Part shown: positions 24,139 to 32,571 of the stretch, piece by piece
How the letters are laid out: each line of letters begins with the position of its first letter
Position numbering within the stretch: the stretch's first letter is position 1
From: a virus
Virus record (IMG/VR): IMGVR_UViG_3300032235_000647
Span: 1 to 64,000 of that record
Reading direction: 5' to 3' (one strand)
Length of the DNA stretch: 64,000 bases
The notes under the pieces: generated by a model
The model's database searches: none
What the model was told of the DNA's origin: nothing
Seen by the model: only the letters and a program-made list of their open reading frames with translations
Translations under genes and position numbers: made by a program

Positions 24139-26604
24139 TTAAGCAAACTGAGTTCCAAATTTATTATCGGTACTCGTTTCAGATTTTCTTCTTACAATAC
24201 TCGTAACCCTTGTACTATCCATATAAACATCTTTATTCGCTAAAAATGCTGCCTTTAACTCTCGTAGTTCGGCTATAACACCTTCCATAGAAACCATAGC
24301 TCCTCCTCCTCCACCCAATGAATTTGCTAATGCAGCAGGGTTTTTGGTTGCTATTAAGAAATCTTCAGGTGAAGTTGATACAACTTGTCCATTTTGAACT
24401 ACACCATCATTTATAGATGGAGCAGCTGCACTCATAGATTCATTTTGAGCAGATGATGTGATATCAAACCCTCCTACACCTATTAATTGTTTTACCCAAT
24501 CCGGTATCATATTCATAATGGTGGCTTTTATTTTTGTTCCAATATCACCGAATATTGCTAAAACGGAATCAAACAAATCAACAAATGAATCAAACATTCC
24601 AAGTGGAATAGCAAGAAACATTTCAACTACACCTTTAATTGATTGTATAATTCCCTCACCGATTAATGAGAAATCAAGTGTAAAAATTCCCTTTATTATT
24701 TTAAATACACCACCTAAAGTATTTGCAATACCATCTATAAATCTAGCAAGAACGGATACATATGTAATTACGACACGAGCTAGAATTTGTCCTACTAGTT
24801 CCATAACTTTTAAAAACCCTTGACCACTACTGTCACCAAAAATCTCCCTAAAAGGTGCTAATAAATTATCAAAAGCAGACATTAATCTTTCTATTGCTGT
24901 ACCTACTCCTGAAAAATATCCTTTTAACATTGCAAAAACAGGTACTAAAATTCCCATGAATAATTTTCCTATCGGTGCCATGGCCATCATTAGATCAGTA
25001 CCCATTGCTGTTAATTGATTTTTCATGTTATCAAATTCCGATTGCATTTCTCTTTGTTTAGCAAGTTCTTCGGTTTGTCTTTTTAAATCGGCTTCAGACA
25101 TTTTTGATATATCTTTACCAGCTTCAACTGCTGCTTGAGCAGCTGCTAGTTCTTCTCCAGCCAACTTTCCAAATCGTTCTCTGATTCTTACTTGATTCAC
25201 CATCGATTCGTAGGTCATATTACTTGCACCTGCCAATGCATCTTGTTCAAATGTGTTGAGTTTTGTAATATCACCCAACTTCATGACCTCATCAATTACT
25301 GCTTGTTGAGCACCAACAGCATCTTTGGTTGCTGCAAGATATCTTGCTCGTCCAAAATTTAAACTCTGCCCCAACATAGCAGATGCTTCGAGTTCTTTTG
25401 TTATTGAACTTTCAAAATCCAATAAGTTATCTGCTACTTTACCTGCTTCACCAAGTGATGTTCCTAATTTTGCTGCTTCAATTGCCGCATCTCTTAATTT
25501 TTCAGGTGAACTACTAAAATATTTATAGGCGTATTCTGAATTCTCCGCCATGTCTTTAACAACTTTATCAGGGGCCACATTGACCATTTTAGCCATTTCT
25601 ACTGTTTGACCTATTAAAAGCTGTGATTGTTCTGCACTTAATCCACCTATATTTTGGAATATTTTATTTAATTCAGTTGCTTCTTTGGTAGAAACTCCAA
25701 AGTTTTTATTTAATGCCACTATTGAACTTAAAACTGCCTGAGATGGTTGTTCTAATCCCGAAAATTCGTTTGTGAATTCTGCAGCTGCCTTTGCCACATC
25801 TTCGGCAGATGCTCCAAGTGCGGCAGTTGTTCGAGTGACATTAATTATATTTCCTTCTAATTCTTTAGTTTGAGAATTTAATAAACCAGTTTCTTTTCTA
25901 AAAGCTTTAGTTGCTTCGGATAGTTTATAAAATCCAATTAAACCAATTGCAACTACTGCAAGTATTGCTGCTCCAGCTAATACGTATGGATTAGTAAGTA
26001 GTGGTCCTAGATTTTTACTCAATGCACCCATACCACCTTGCATACCCGATGAAAATGAACCTACGAATCCCTTTCCTGCTTTTAAATTATCAGTAAATGC
26101 CGTAGCAAATCCATTCTTAAACGCAGATGTTGCATTACCAATTCCGCTCTTTATAGCACCCATTGGTATTATCTTACTAAAGACTTTACCAATTACTGGA
26201 ATATCTTCTAATGCATCTTTAAAATCATCCAAACCATCAGTTATACCTTCACCAAGTTCACTTGTTAATCTTGAAACTTGTTCGACAACCTTTTGTCTTT
26301 TTTGTTCAATACTTAAAGCCTCTTTTGCTGCGGTTACTTGTCCAAGTAATTCTCTTTTTAAATCTTCATTTACACCCCAGTTGGCTTTTAGAAGGTCTTG
26401 TTCCTTTTCTTTTAATTTATTAATAGCTTTATTTAAATCTTCGGCATCTTCTAAATTATCAACGATTTGTTTCATCATATCAGTTGAATTTGTCAATATA
26501 TCAAGATGTCTATCTGATTTTGTTGCGAGATCGTCCATAGCCCTACCAATAGATTGGGTAAGTTCTTCCATTTCTCTTAACGCAATAGTATCTTTGTTTG
26601 CCAT
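24139..26604 (-). CDS. Tail tape measure protein
   Basis: An 821-residue protein with long N-terminal coiled coil (residues 1-115), a hydrophobic segment at about 203-226 (NPYVLAGAAILAVVAIGLIG), a helical middle with Ala-rich segments (KAAAEFTNEFSGL, EELAAAQAAVEAG) and further hydrophobic stretches near 520-545 and 600-680. Length and architecture fit a tape measure of roughly 110-120 nm by the usual 0.15 nm per residue rule. It follows the gp26-like and recoded genes and a small 82-residue gene, the standard position. C-terminal part probably interacts with the hub. Confidence 0.85.
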   Translation of the reverse strand: MANKDTIALREMEELTQSIGRAMDDLATKSDRHLDILTNSTDMMKQIVDNLEDAEDLNKAINKLKEKEQDLLKANWGVNEDLKRELLGQVTAAKEALSIEQKRQKVVEQVSRLTSELGEGITDGLDDFKDALEDIPVIGKVFSKIIPMGAIKSGIGNATSAFKNGFATAFTDNLKAGKGFVGSFSSGMQGGMGALSKNLGPLLTNPYVLAGAAILAVVAIGLIGFYKLSEATKAFRKETGLLNSQTKELEGNIINVTRTTAALGASAEDVAKAAAEFTNEFSGLEQPSQAVLSSIVALNKNFGVSTKEATELNKIFQNIGGLSAEQSQLLIGQTVEMAKMVNVAPDKVVKDMAENSEYAYKYFSSSPEKLRDAAIEAAKLGTSLGEAGKVADNLLDFESSITKELEASAMLGQSLNFGRARYLAATKDAVGAQQAVIDEVMKLGDITKLNTFEQDALAGASNMTYESMVNQVRIRERFGKLAGEELAAAQAAVEAGKDISKMSEADLKRQTEELAKQREMQSEFDNMKNQLTAMGTDLMMAMAPIGKLFMGILVPVFAMLKGYFSGVGTAIERLMSAFDNLLAPFREIFGDSSGQGFLKVMELVGQILARVVITYVSVLARFIDGIANTLGGVFKIIKGIFTLDFSLIGEGIIQSIKGVVEMFLAIPLGMFDSFVDLFDSVLAIFGDIGTKIKATIMNMIPDWVKQLIGVGGFDITSSAQNESMSAAAPSINDGVVQNGQVVSTSPEDFLIATKNPAALANSLGGGGGAMVSMEGVIAELRELKAAFLANKDVYMDSTRVTSIVRRKSETSTDNKFGTQFA

Positions 26605-26627
26605 TTATATTCTATATATCTCCAAAA

Positions 26628-26876
26628 TTATCTTGGTAAATATCTTTTTAAATAATCAGGTACATTAATTCCTTTTTCTTCTTGGCTTTTTGCCCATTGA
26701 GCAACTCTTTCCAAATCTTTATCAGCATCAACTAATGCTTTTCTTAAATCAACATCATTTTCAAGTTTATTCTTCAACCTTTTTTTAAAAAAATTCATAA
26801 AAAACCCTTCATTTTTTAAATTATGTTTCTTTTGAATTTCTTTAAATAATCTTGATTCAGATTCGGTATATTTCAT
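26628..26876 (-). CDS. Small helical virion/assembly protein
   Basis: An 82-residue, highly charged and helical protein (MKYTESESRLFKEIQKKHNL ... VAQWAKSQEEKG). It sits between the recoded gp26-like gene and the tape measure, where small tail assembly proteins are common. It has its own late-promoter-like element at 26898-26908 and a GGGAG Shine-Dalgarno sequence. No named family is recognised. Confidence 0.65.
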   Translation of the reverse strand: MKYTESESRLFKEIQKKHNLKNEGFFMNFFKKRLKNKLENDVDLRKALVDADKDLERVAQWAKSQEEKGINVPDYLKRYLPR

Positions 26877-26897
26877 ATTAAACTCCCATTTATACTC

Positions 26898-26908
26898 TAA
26901 TAAATATT
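26898..26908 (-). promoter_or_regulatory. Candidate late promoter
   Basis: AATATTTATTA then TATAAATGGGAG before the 82-residue gene. Confidence 0.5.
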
Positions 26909-26911
26909 AAA

Positions 26912-26943
26912 TAAAAAAAAATGTGAGGAGTTTACCTTCTCAC
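26912..26943 (-). terminator. Terminator after the recoded gp26-like gene
   Basis: GTGAGAAG and CTCCTCAC arms (7 of 8 paired) around GTAAA, followed by a run of T. It overlaps the stop codon of the frameshift extension, supporting that as the true gene end. Confidence 0.75.
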
Positions 26944-27156
26944 ATTAATATTTGGACTACTTACACTTGATTTCGATTTCTGTGATTGTTTTATGTTTTC
27001 TTGTTCTTGTTTCTTAGCATCTATCAGTTGTTTGTAGTAGAAATTTCGTATATGTATGGGTAATCGATAAACTCCTTCTTGAGTGAATCCATTACCAAAA
27101 TAACATAATTCAAAAATTTGTTTATGAAGTAGAATTGAATAATTATTCGGAAGGCC
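26932..27156 (-). CDS. Frameshift extension of the gp26-like gene (gp51-like/GT-like part)
   Basis: A 74-codon frame (GLPNNYSILLHKQIF ... FTQEGVYRLPIHIRNFYYKQ) open from inside the end of the gp26-like gene. It has no ATG, GTG or TTG until four codons before its end, so independent initiation is unlikely. It resembles the helical domain found after tail assembly chaperones (LHKQIFELCY..G.GF...VY.LPIHIRNFY). It is entered by a +1 (or -2) shift at the seven-T run 27157-27163 within GGG TTT TTT TGG. The position between tube and tape measure is the classic place for chaperone frameshifting. A homopolymer miscall that splits one gene is the main alternative. Confidence 0.7.
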   Translation of the reverse strand, partial: GLPNNYSILLHKQIFELCYFGNGFTQEGVYRLPIHIRNFYYKQLIDAKKQEQENIKQSQKSKSSVSSPNINVRR

Positions 27157-27898
27157 AAAAAAACCCTACGCCCATTGGTATTGAGCGTACCTCCATTTCT
27201 CCCGTTCGTGGGTCTTCATATTCAAATTCCATTTTAATATCCGGTTGGATTTTTTTCAAATGTTCTCTGAATGCTTTTGTATCTCTTGTTAAGAATTGGT
27301 TATTGATAAAGTATGTAATACTAGACGTATCAGTTTTACCATTTACTGATACTATCATATATCTATAACGAGTAGTTAATTCAGAACCAGTTCCTCCTTT
27401 GTTCAATCTTTGTAGTGCTTTTATATCTGCATCTATTTTTTTCTCATCACCATGAGTTAGTAATCTATATTCTAATACATTTCCATTTGTTGTAGTAAAT
27501 TTATATCTATTTTCTCTATTCAATAAAGTAGTATCTATTTCCTTTACCTGAACTTTTGATAAATCTACAACTACCGATTCTTTCTCATCGGAATCAAGGG
27601 TCAACTCTATATTATATTCAGGTCCATAACCTAAAATACGAGTTGCTAACATAATAGCATTTTTATCACCAATTAGAATATCATCAACATTGATTTTATT
27701 ATCTACTATGATAGATTCAAATAGTTTATCTAAAACTATACCTTTTTTAATTAAATTTTGAGATGCTAGAATTTCTTCTTCTTTTGCAGTCATGTATTTA
27801 ATTTCTATTTGACCAGAAGAGAGAGGATTTGATTCAGGATAACATAATCCTTGAGATGGAAGTGAAATTACTTCAGTTGGAAAATCATAATTTGCCAT
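27143..27898 (-). CDS. gp26: T4 gp26-like baseplate/tail assembly protein
   Basis: A 251-residue protein with the T4 baseplate family signature: VISLPSQGLCYPESNPLSSG at 10-29, IEIKYMTAKEEEILASQ at 32-48, then LIKKGIVLDKLFESII. The family (Pfam T4_baseplate) includes gp26, thought to help hub or tail initiation. The C-terminus (MGVGFFWPSE) contains the T7 run where a shift would join it to the downstream frame. Lies between tail tube and tape measure, where other phages have the G/GT chaperone. A late-promoter-like element and AAAGG precede the start. Confidence 0.8.
   Translation of the reverse strand: MANYDFPTEVISLPSQGLCYPESNPLSSGQIEIKYMTAKEEEILASQNLIKKGIVLDKLFESIIVDNKINVDDILIGDKNAIMLATRILGYGPEYNIELTLDSDEKESVVVDLSKVQVKEIDTTLLNRENRYKFTTTNGNVLEYRLLTHGDEKKIDADIKALQRLNKGGTGSELTTRYRYMIVSVNGKTDTSSITYFINNQFLTRDTKAFREHLKKIQPDIKMEFEYEDPRTGEMEVRSIPMGVGFFWPSE
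27157..27163 (-). other. T7 run, candidate frameshift site
   Basis: Coding-strand GGG TTT TTT TGG near the 3' end of the gp26-like gene. A +1 or -2 shift enters the 74-codon extension frame, which has no usable start codon of its own. Confidence 0.6.
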
Positions 27899-27924
27899 AA
27901 TAAACCTTTATTTTGTTGTTTGTA

Positions 27925-27934
27925 TATAAATATA
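27925..27934 (-). promoter_or_regulatory. Candidate late promoter
   Basis: TATATTTATA 26 nt before the gp26-like gene. Confidence 0.5.
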
Positions 27935-27951
27935 TAAATTAAAAAAAGTTG

Positions 27952-27982
27952 AAAAAAAAAGAGTTCTCGTAATGAGAACTCT
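27952..27982 (-). terminator. Terminator of the tail tube gene
   Basis: Perfect 9-bp stem AGAGTTCTC/GAGAACTCT with a 5-nt loop and eight or more T. Confidence 0.9.
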
Positions 27983-28008
27983 CTTATGTAAGAAAATGAA
28001 ATAATGTA

Positions 28009-28500
28009 TTAGAATTCCAAGATTGCGTAATCGTAAGAAATTGTTAATTCGATTGTGGCAGGATCAGTACCAGTTGCCCAATCCAAATCACCAAAGTTTG
28101 CTTGTGTAATGAAAGCACCTTTCAATGTCCATTGTTCGATTTTATCACCTACTGGACCTAACATATAACACTGGATATCTTTCTTATACATATCAGCATA
28201 TCCATTTCTACCAGTTAGAGATTCATGTGATAAACGAACCCACTCCATTACCGCTTGTGCTCCAGATGGAACAATTGGGTCATAAAGAGTCATTGTAATA
28301 TCTTGCCACTCACCCTTACCTTTAAGTTGTCTTTTAACATTAATGTGGTCTAGGGTAACCTTTTCAAACTGAATTGTAGGTCTTTGTGATGCTTTAATTA
28401 AATATGAAGGAATACCACCTACTTCGAAGATGAAGCGGTTCTTCATCTTCGGTTCGAAATTGGTATAGAACATTTCATTAAATTCTAATACTTCTGCCAT
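28009..28500 (-). CDS. gp19: Tail tube protein (gp19-like)
   Basis: A 163-residue protein of the contractile tail tube family: NRFIFEVGGIPSYLIKASQRP at about 21-41, GEWQDITMTLYDP at 64-76, DIQCYMLGPVGDKIEQWTL and a C-terminal GDLDWATGTDPATIELTISY typical of T4 gp19. It polymerises as hexameric rings forming the inner tube. It directly follows the sheath gene, has a late-promoter-like element and ATAGGAGA Shine-Dalgarno sequence, and is followed by a strong terminator, consistent with high expression. Confidence 0.92.
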   Translation of the reverse strand: MAEVLEFNEMFYTNFEPKMKNRFIFEVGGIPSYLIKASQRPTIQFEKVTLDHINVKRQLKGKGEWQDITMTLYDPIVPSGAQAVMEWVRLSHESLTGRNGYADMYKKDIQCYMLGPVGDKIEQWTLKGAFITQANFGDLDWATGTDPATIELTISYDYAILEF

Positions 28501-28523
28501 TTTTTATTTTCTCCTATTATACT

Positions 28524-28533
28524 AATAAATATA
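28524..28533 (-). promoter_or_regulatory. Candidate late promoter
   Basis: TATATTTATT 23 nt before the tail tube gene, followed by ATAGGAGA. Confidence 0.55.
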
Positions 28534-28554
28534 ATCTTTTTTTATTTTTTTAAA

Positions 28555-30879
28555 TTATGCTGTAAATGAAGCTCCAGTTGGCAAGATGTTGAAATCTAAC
28601 ACGATAAATTCAGCAGTTCTTGTTGGTTGTAAGAAAATCTGTCCAGCCAAGATGTTTCTATCGATTACATCAGGAGTATTGTTTGATTCATCCATTACTA
28701 CACGGAATGCAAACAAACCTTGTCTTTGCTGAATACCTTCCAAGTATGGATTTACAGTATTCAAGAATCTTGAACGAGTTTGTGCAGTGTTTTGTTCGAA
28801 TACCAAGTATCTTGAAGTAGATGCAATGTATTTCTTAACTTTAATCAACAATCTTCTTACATTGATTCTATCAAGTGCAGATGCTCTGTCTTGAAGAGTC
28901 TTCTGTCCAAATGCAACGATACCTTCTCCAGGGAATTGAGCAATTGGGTTTACTTTGTTCTCATATAGAGTATCTCTTTCAGCATGTGTTAATCTATTCA
29001 ATACACTAACTGCACCAGTGATACCACCTCTATTCAAACCAGCAGGAGCAAACCACTCTGCGGCGATAGCATCGTTGGCAGCGTAGATTCCTGGCATCAA
29101 TACTGATGGTGGAACGATAGTTAGTTTGTTTGTTCTTGAATCAATTGTTTTAACCCAAGGATAGTAAGAACCCACATAGTTAGAATCAACATTTTGTGCT
29201 TCACCTGTTACTAAATCAATTGTATCATCGTAATCACTTAATTCACCAATAAAGAACGCATCTTCTCTAGCCTCTACCATATCAACAATCTTATCAAATA
29301 CATAAGAGTGTAGTCTTCTAACAACACCAGGAGCAGCTACCAAGTTGATATCAAAATCATCAGGGTTAGATACTGAATTGATTGCTTTTACATAAGCAAC
29401 TGAACCACTTGTTGTAGGGTTAGCCAAGTTGAATCCTTGTGAGTTTCCAGCTCCCCAATCAGTATCACCAACTTTTGCCAAAGCATGTTTTACAACAGGA
29501 GATATTCCATCAAATCCACCTTGGAAACCTACCGTAAATTGTCTTTTAGCAACATCAGTAGTATTTGAACCAGTTAATAAATAATTAAATGGTACATCAT
29601 CAAATGAGAAATGTATATTTGAACCAGTACTAGCATTATTTGGAATTGGAGCCAAGAAGTAATTATTATCTACTTTTACAATTGAAGTTTCTAAATCAAT
29701 ACCTGAATATCTAAATGTAGATGATGAAGTATTATCATGTGAACCAGTTGAGAAGATAACTGCAGGTGTTATTGAATTATTTCCTCGGATTGGAGAAAGA
29801 TATGCCTCATGTCCGAATGGTCCTGCCGTAATTGGAAAAGAACCTTCTTCTGAAACTTCAACTCTAACAAGTCTAGAACGATTTGCATAATCTCCATTCA
29901 TTGTCATCTTACCATTTGCATCAATAGTGATGTTTTGGTCACCAATTATTTTTAAAATATAATTAGGTGAAGACGGGTCTAAATTAACATTATTATAAGT
30001 TTCTAAAATTGATTTTCTTCTATCAGTATCAGAATATGCTCTAATCACAATTGAGAAAGTTGCATAATCAGTAGCATTTGACTCACCAGCTGCCTTTACA
30101 TTAAAAATAGAAATTTTGTATTCATTATTAGCATATGTACCATCACCTAATGTGTGGAAACGGAACAATTGATGGGTTTCACCAGAAATTTCTTGAGAAA
30201 TAATCCAAGGAGTGGATGCGAATGTGCAATCTTGACTAGAAAAACTTTGCTCACCTAAACTTACCAATGAAACAGTTGACCCAGAATCTTCATTGAAGAT
30301 AGATTCTGCTGCGTTTTCAAAGAATTGAGAAACATACACCCCTTTAGACCCTCGTGGATTACCACCAAATACATCAGATAAATCATTTCCAGCTGTGTAT
30401 AGGATTGATGCAGATACTGAAGTATTGTATGCAGAATCAGAACCACTCAATACAATATTGAATACTGATGATGATACTTGAGCATCAATTGATGCGGTGA
30501 TAGCATCACCATTTCCAGAGGTTGTCCAGTGATGAGTTGATTTTAAAACACCAACTAATTTTTCTCCATTAGAACCTGATACTTTAATACCAACTGATCC
30601 TTGTTGAGTATATCCACCGATATGCCCAACACGAACAATAGTTACAGTTCCAGCTTCTCTTAAATAATTTTGAACCGCGTACCCAGTGTAGTAAGAACCA
30701 TCTGGTGTACCGAAAATTGATTCAAATTCTGATTGGGTGTTTACTACGGTTGGTGCGAAAGCAGGTCCTTTAGAAAAAGGTCCGATTATTGCTGCTCCGA
30801 TTTCTCCAATACCTTGTGATAAGAAAGAAAGGTCATTCTCTCTAGTAAATACACCTGGTGATACAATCTTTTCTGCCAT
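28555..30879 (-). CDS. gp18: Tail sheath protein (gp18-like)
   Basis: A 774-residue protein with sheath hallmarks: the N-terminal SPGVFTRENDLSFL, then IGAAIIGPFSKGPAFAPTVV and NYLREAGTVTIVRVG, and a C-terminal domain with NRLTHAERDTLYENKVNPIAQFPG-type sequence, GIVAFGQKTLQ, INVRRLLIKVKKYI and LVFEQNT. The middle is enlarged by surface domains (residues 100-450) exposed on the sheath. Contracts to drive the tube into the host. Late-promoter-like element and AAAGGAG precede the start. Confidence 0.93.
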   Translation of the reverse strand: MAEKIVSPGVFTRENDLSFLSQGIGEIGAAIIGPFSKGPAFAPTVVNTQSEFESIFGTPDGSYYTGYAVQNYLREAGTVTIVRVGHIGGYTQQGSVGIKVSGSNGEKLVGVLKSTHHWTTSGNGDAITASIDAQVSSSVFNIVLSGSDSAYNTSVSASILYTAGNDLSDVFGGNPRGSKGVYVSQFFENAAESIFNEDSGSTVSLVSLGEQSFSSQDCTFASTPWIISQEISGETHQLFRFHTLGDGTYANNEYKISIFNVKAAGESNATDYATFSIVIRAYSDTDRRKSILETYNNVNLDPSSPNYILKIIGDQNITIDANGKMTMNGDYANRSRLVRVEVSEEGSFPITAGPFGHEAYLSPIRGNNSITPAVIFSTGSHDNTSSSTFRYSGIDLETSIVKVDNNYFLAPIPNNASTGSNIHFSFDDVPFNYLLTGSNTTDVAKRQFTVGFQGGFDGISPVVKHALAKVGDTDWGAGNSQGFNLANPTTSGSVAYVKAINSVSNPDDFDINLVAAPGVVRRLHSYVFDKIVDMVEAREDAFFIGELSDYDDTIDLVTGEAQNVDSNYVGSYYPWVKTIDSRTNKLTIVPPSVLMPGIYAANDAIAAEWFAPAGLNRGGITGAVSVLNRLTHAERDTLYENKVNPIAQFPGEGIVAFGQKTLQDRASALDRINVRRLLIKVKKYIASTSRYLVFEQNTAQTRSRFLNTVNPYLEGIQQRQGLFAFRVVMDESNNTPDVIDRNILAGQIFLQPTRTAEFIVLDFNILPTGASFTA

Positions 30880-30922
30880 TTTATATTACTCCTTTATAAT
30901 TTCAATTATGTAATGATACGAA

Positions 30923-30932
30923 TATAAATATT
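30923..30932 (-). promoter_or_regulatory. Candidate late promoter
   Basis: AATATTTATA 43 nt before the sheath gene, followed by AAAGGAG. Confidence 0.55.
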
Positions 30933-30957
30933 ACTTACTTTTTGTAAAGAATATTTT

Positions 30958-31239
30958 TTATTGAGTAACCTCATTATTTATGGGAGTAAATACACCAGTA
31001 TTTGGATCATAATTACCATCACCATATTTTTCGTTTAAATTTTTAAATAATTCTAGTTCGGTATTAACCAACTCTTTGTGTTTTTCTAATAATTCTGATT
31101 CAATTTCATCCAATTCATCATTTCTTCTTTTTCTCTCAACCGAAAGTTGTCCTAATTGAATAAAAACTAATTCCACATCAGTTTTTAATTGATTAATTGA
31201 ATTGACTTCTTCTTGTGTAAACTTGATTTGTTCCATCAT
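30958..31239 (-). CDS. Coiled-coil small virion-associated protein
   Basis: A 93-residue protein, heptad-rich (IKFTQEEVNSINQLKTDVEL ... ELDEIESELLEKHKEL), ending NEKYGDGNYDPNTGVFTP. The KYGDGxxDxxTGxFTP end is common to a small protein next to structural genes in T4-like marine phages. Function is unknown, perhaps an assembly factor for sheath or fibre. Two adjacent ATG codons are possible starts. A late-promoter-like element lies at 31269-31278. Confidence 0.7.
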   Translation of the reverse strand: MMEQIKFTQEEVNSINQLKTDVELVFIQLGQLSVERKRRNDELDEIESELLEKHKELVNTELELFKNLNEKYGDGNYDPNTGVFTPINNEVTQ

Positions 31240-31268
31240 TTTGATATATTTAGTTATTGTTTTTTATA

Positions 31269-31278
31269 TATAAATATA
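31269..31278 (-). promoter_or_regulatory. Candidate late promoter
   Basis: TATATTTATA before the 93-residue coiled-coil gene. Confidence 0.5.
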
Positions 31279-31302
31279 TAGTTTTTCATCAAACATTAAA
31301 AA

Positions 31303-32562
31303 TTATCTTGTAAATATTATTGTTGCCCATGCTCCTTTTAATCCCTGATCAATTGCTCTAACTCTGATATACCAATTTCCTGCAGATAATAATGTATTTA
31401 CTTCAATACTTGTAGAACTCCATTCAGAATAATCATAAGTTAGTGAACCAAAATCAGAATTGTTATCTATTTGAACATCGTATGCAGTAATACCAGTTGT
31501 TCCAACTGATGATGGTGCTGTCCATGATACGAACGGTGAAGAATATGCTAATGAAGTTGGAGCTCCAGGTGCAGCTAAGTCAGTATGAGAATTACCACCT
31601 TTATTGTGAGTGATATATCCATTAACCATGTAAGTATCATCTTCTTCAACATCAATAGAAACAATTTCAGTAGTTTTTTCTACAATTTCAATTGAAGTAA
31701 TATCAACTTCTGAATTATCACCTTTAATTAATTTATCACCAACTACCAAATTGAACATTTCTTTGAAAAGATAATCACCAGTTACCGAATCTTTCACCAA
31801 CATCGGGTGTTCGGACGTAGCAGTAACCTCTCCATTATTAACATCATAATAACGAGACGCGAATGAATAAGTTAAATTAACAATTGTTACATCTTTTGGT
31901 GTAGTAGAAAGTGATTCAGTTGACCAATCTAAGAATGTTTCATCGGACTCCATACTTAATCCACCAATAGAGAACCCTTTAAGTGAGTCTCCTTCATTCA
32001 AATCACCAGCCTCTACGATTGTACCATCAGCTAATGTAACAGGTGAATCAATAGTTAAACATAGTGCAGTAGAGTTTCCATCATAGGAATCTACCGAATA
32101 AACGGTCTTGGTTCTTGCAACATTATAGTTAACAGCATGTTGATTATATCCATCAGCAAAAGTTGCAGAAACTGTATGTAAAAGTACTGGTTGTAAAACG
32201 GTTTGAGTTGGTGCATTTGTCATATTACCAACTGCAATACTAGCACTAACACCATTGTTTGTAGAAACTGATAATCTATCGCCACCTGTAATTCCCCAAG
32301 TTACATTTCCACCTCTACTACTAATTTGTGAAAAATTAGTACCTCCTCCAGCTGTTCCTAATGTATATACTTCGGAAGTGTTTTCAACTGCGTATGTAAA
32401 CCCATTAACACTACCTATTGAATCTACTGCATATGAAGATAGAGCAGTTGAAACTGCAGAACCACGAATAGTACCAAGTGAAACATTGGAATTTTGTGTA
32501 TTTCCAGTTGCACCTGCAAGTGCATTAAGTGATAAAGTATCTCCGGATGTTAATGTTGGCAT
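31303..32562 (-). CDS. Tail protein with Hint (intein-like) and Fn3 domains
   Basis: A 419-residue protein in three parts. Residues 1-165 form a tail-protein-like region (SGDTLSLNALAGATG). Residues 168-320 form a Hint domain: block A C168-LTIDSPVTLADGT, GDLNEGDSL, block B T247-ATSEHP with H252, block F NGYITHN ending at H319-N320. Residues 331-419 resemble fibronectin type III (APGAPTSLAYSSP ... WYIRVRAIDQG). The residue after Asn320 is Lys, not Cys/Ser/Thr, so self-cleavage is more likely than splicing. The domain has no endonuclease insert. Probably yields two virion fragments or a covalent adduct during tail assembly. Confidence 0.75.
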   Translation of the reverse strand: MPTLTSGDTLSLNALAGATGNTQNSNVSLGTIRGSAVSTALSSYAVDSIGSVNGFTYAVENTSEVYTLGTAGGGTNFSQISSRGGNVTWGITGGDRLSVSTNNGVSASIAVGNMTNAPTQTVLQPVLLHTVSATFADGYNQHAVNYNVARTKTVYSVDSYDGNSTALCLTIDSPVTLADGTIVEAGDLNEGDSLKGFSIGGLSMESDETFLDWSTESLSTTPKDVTIVNLTYSFASRYYDVNNGEVTATSEHPMLVKDSVTGDYLFKEMFNLVVGDKLIKGDNSEVDITSIEIVEKTTEIVSIDVEEDDTYMVNGYITHNKGGNSHTDLAAPGAPTSLAYSSPFVSWTAPSSVGTTGITAYDVQIDNNSDFGSLTYDYSEWSSTSIEVNTLLSAGNWYIRVRAIDQGLKGAWATIIFTR

Positions 32563-32571
32563 ATCTGTTCC

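Noticed and set aside
31806-32061. Full splicing intein in the tail protein
   Set aside because: The residue after His-Asn is Lys, there is no endonuclease insert, and both flanks are tail domains without a known extein split. Called a Hint domain instead.
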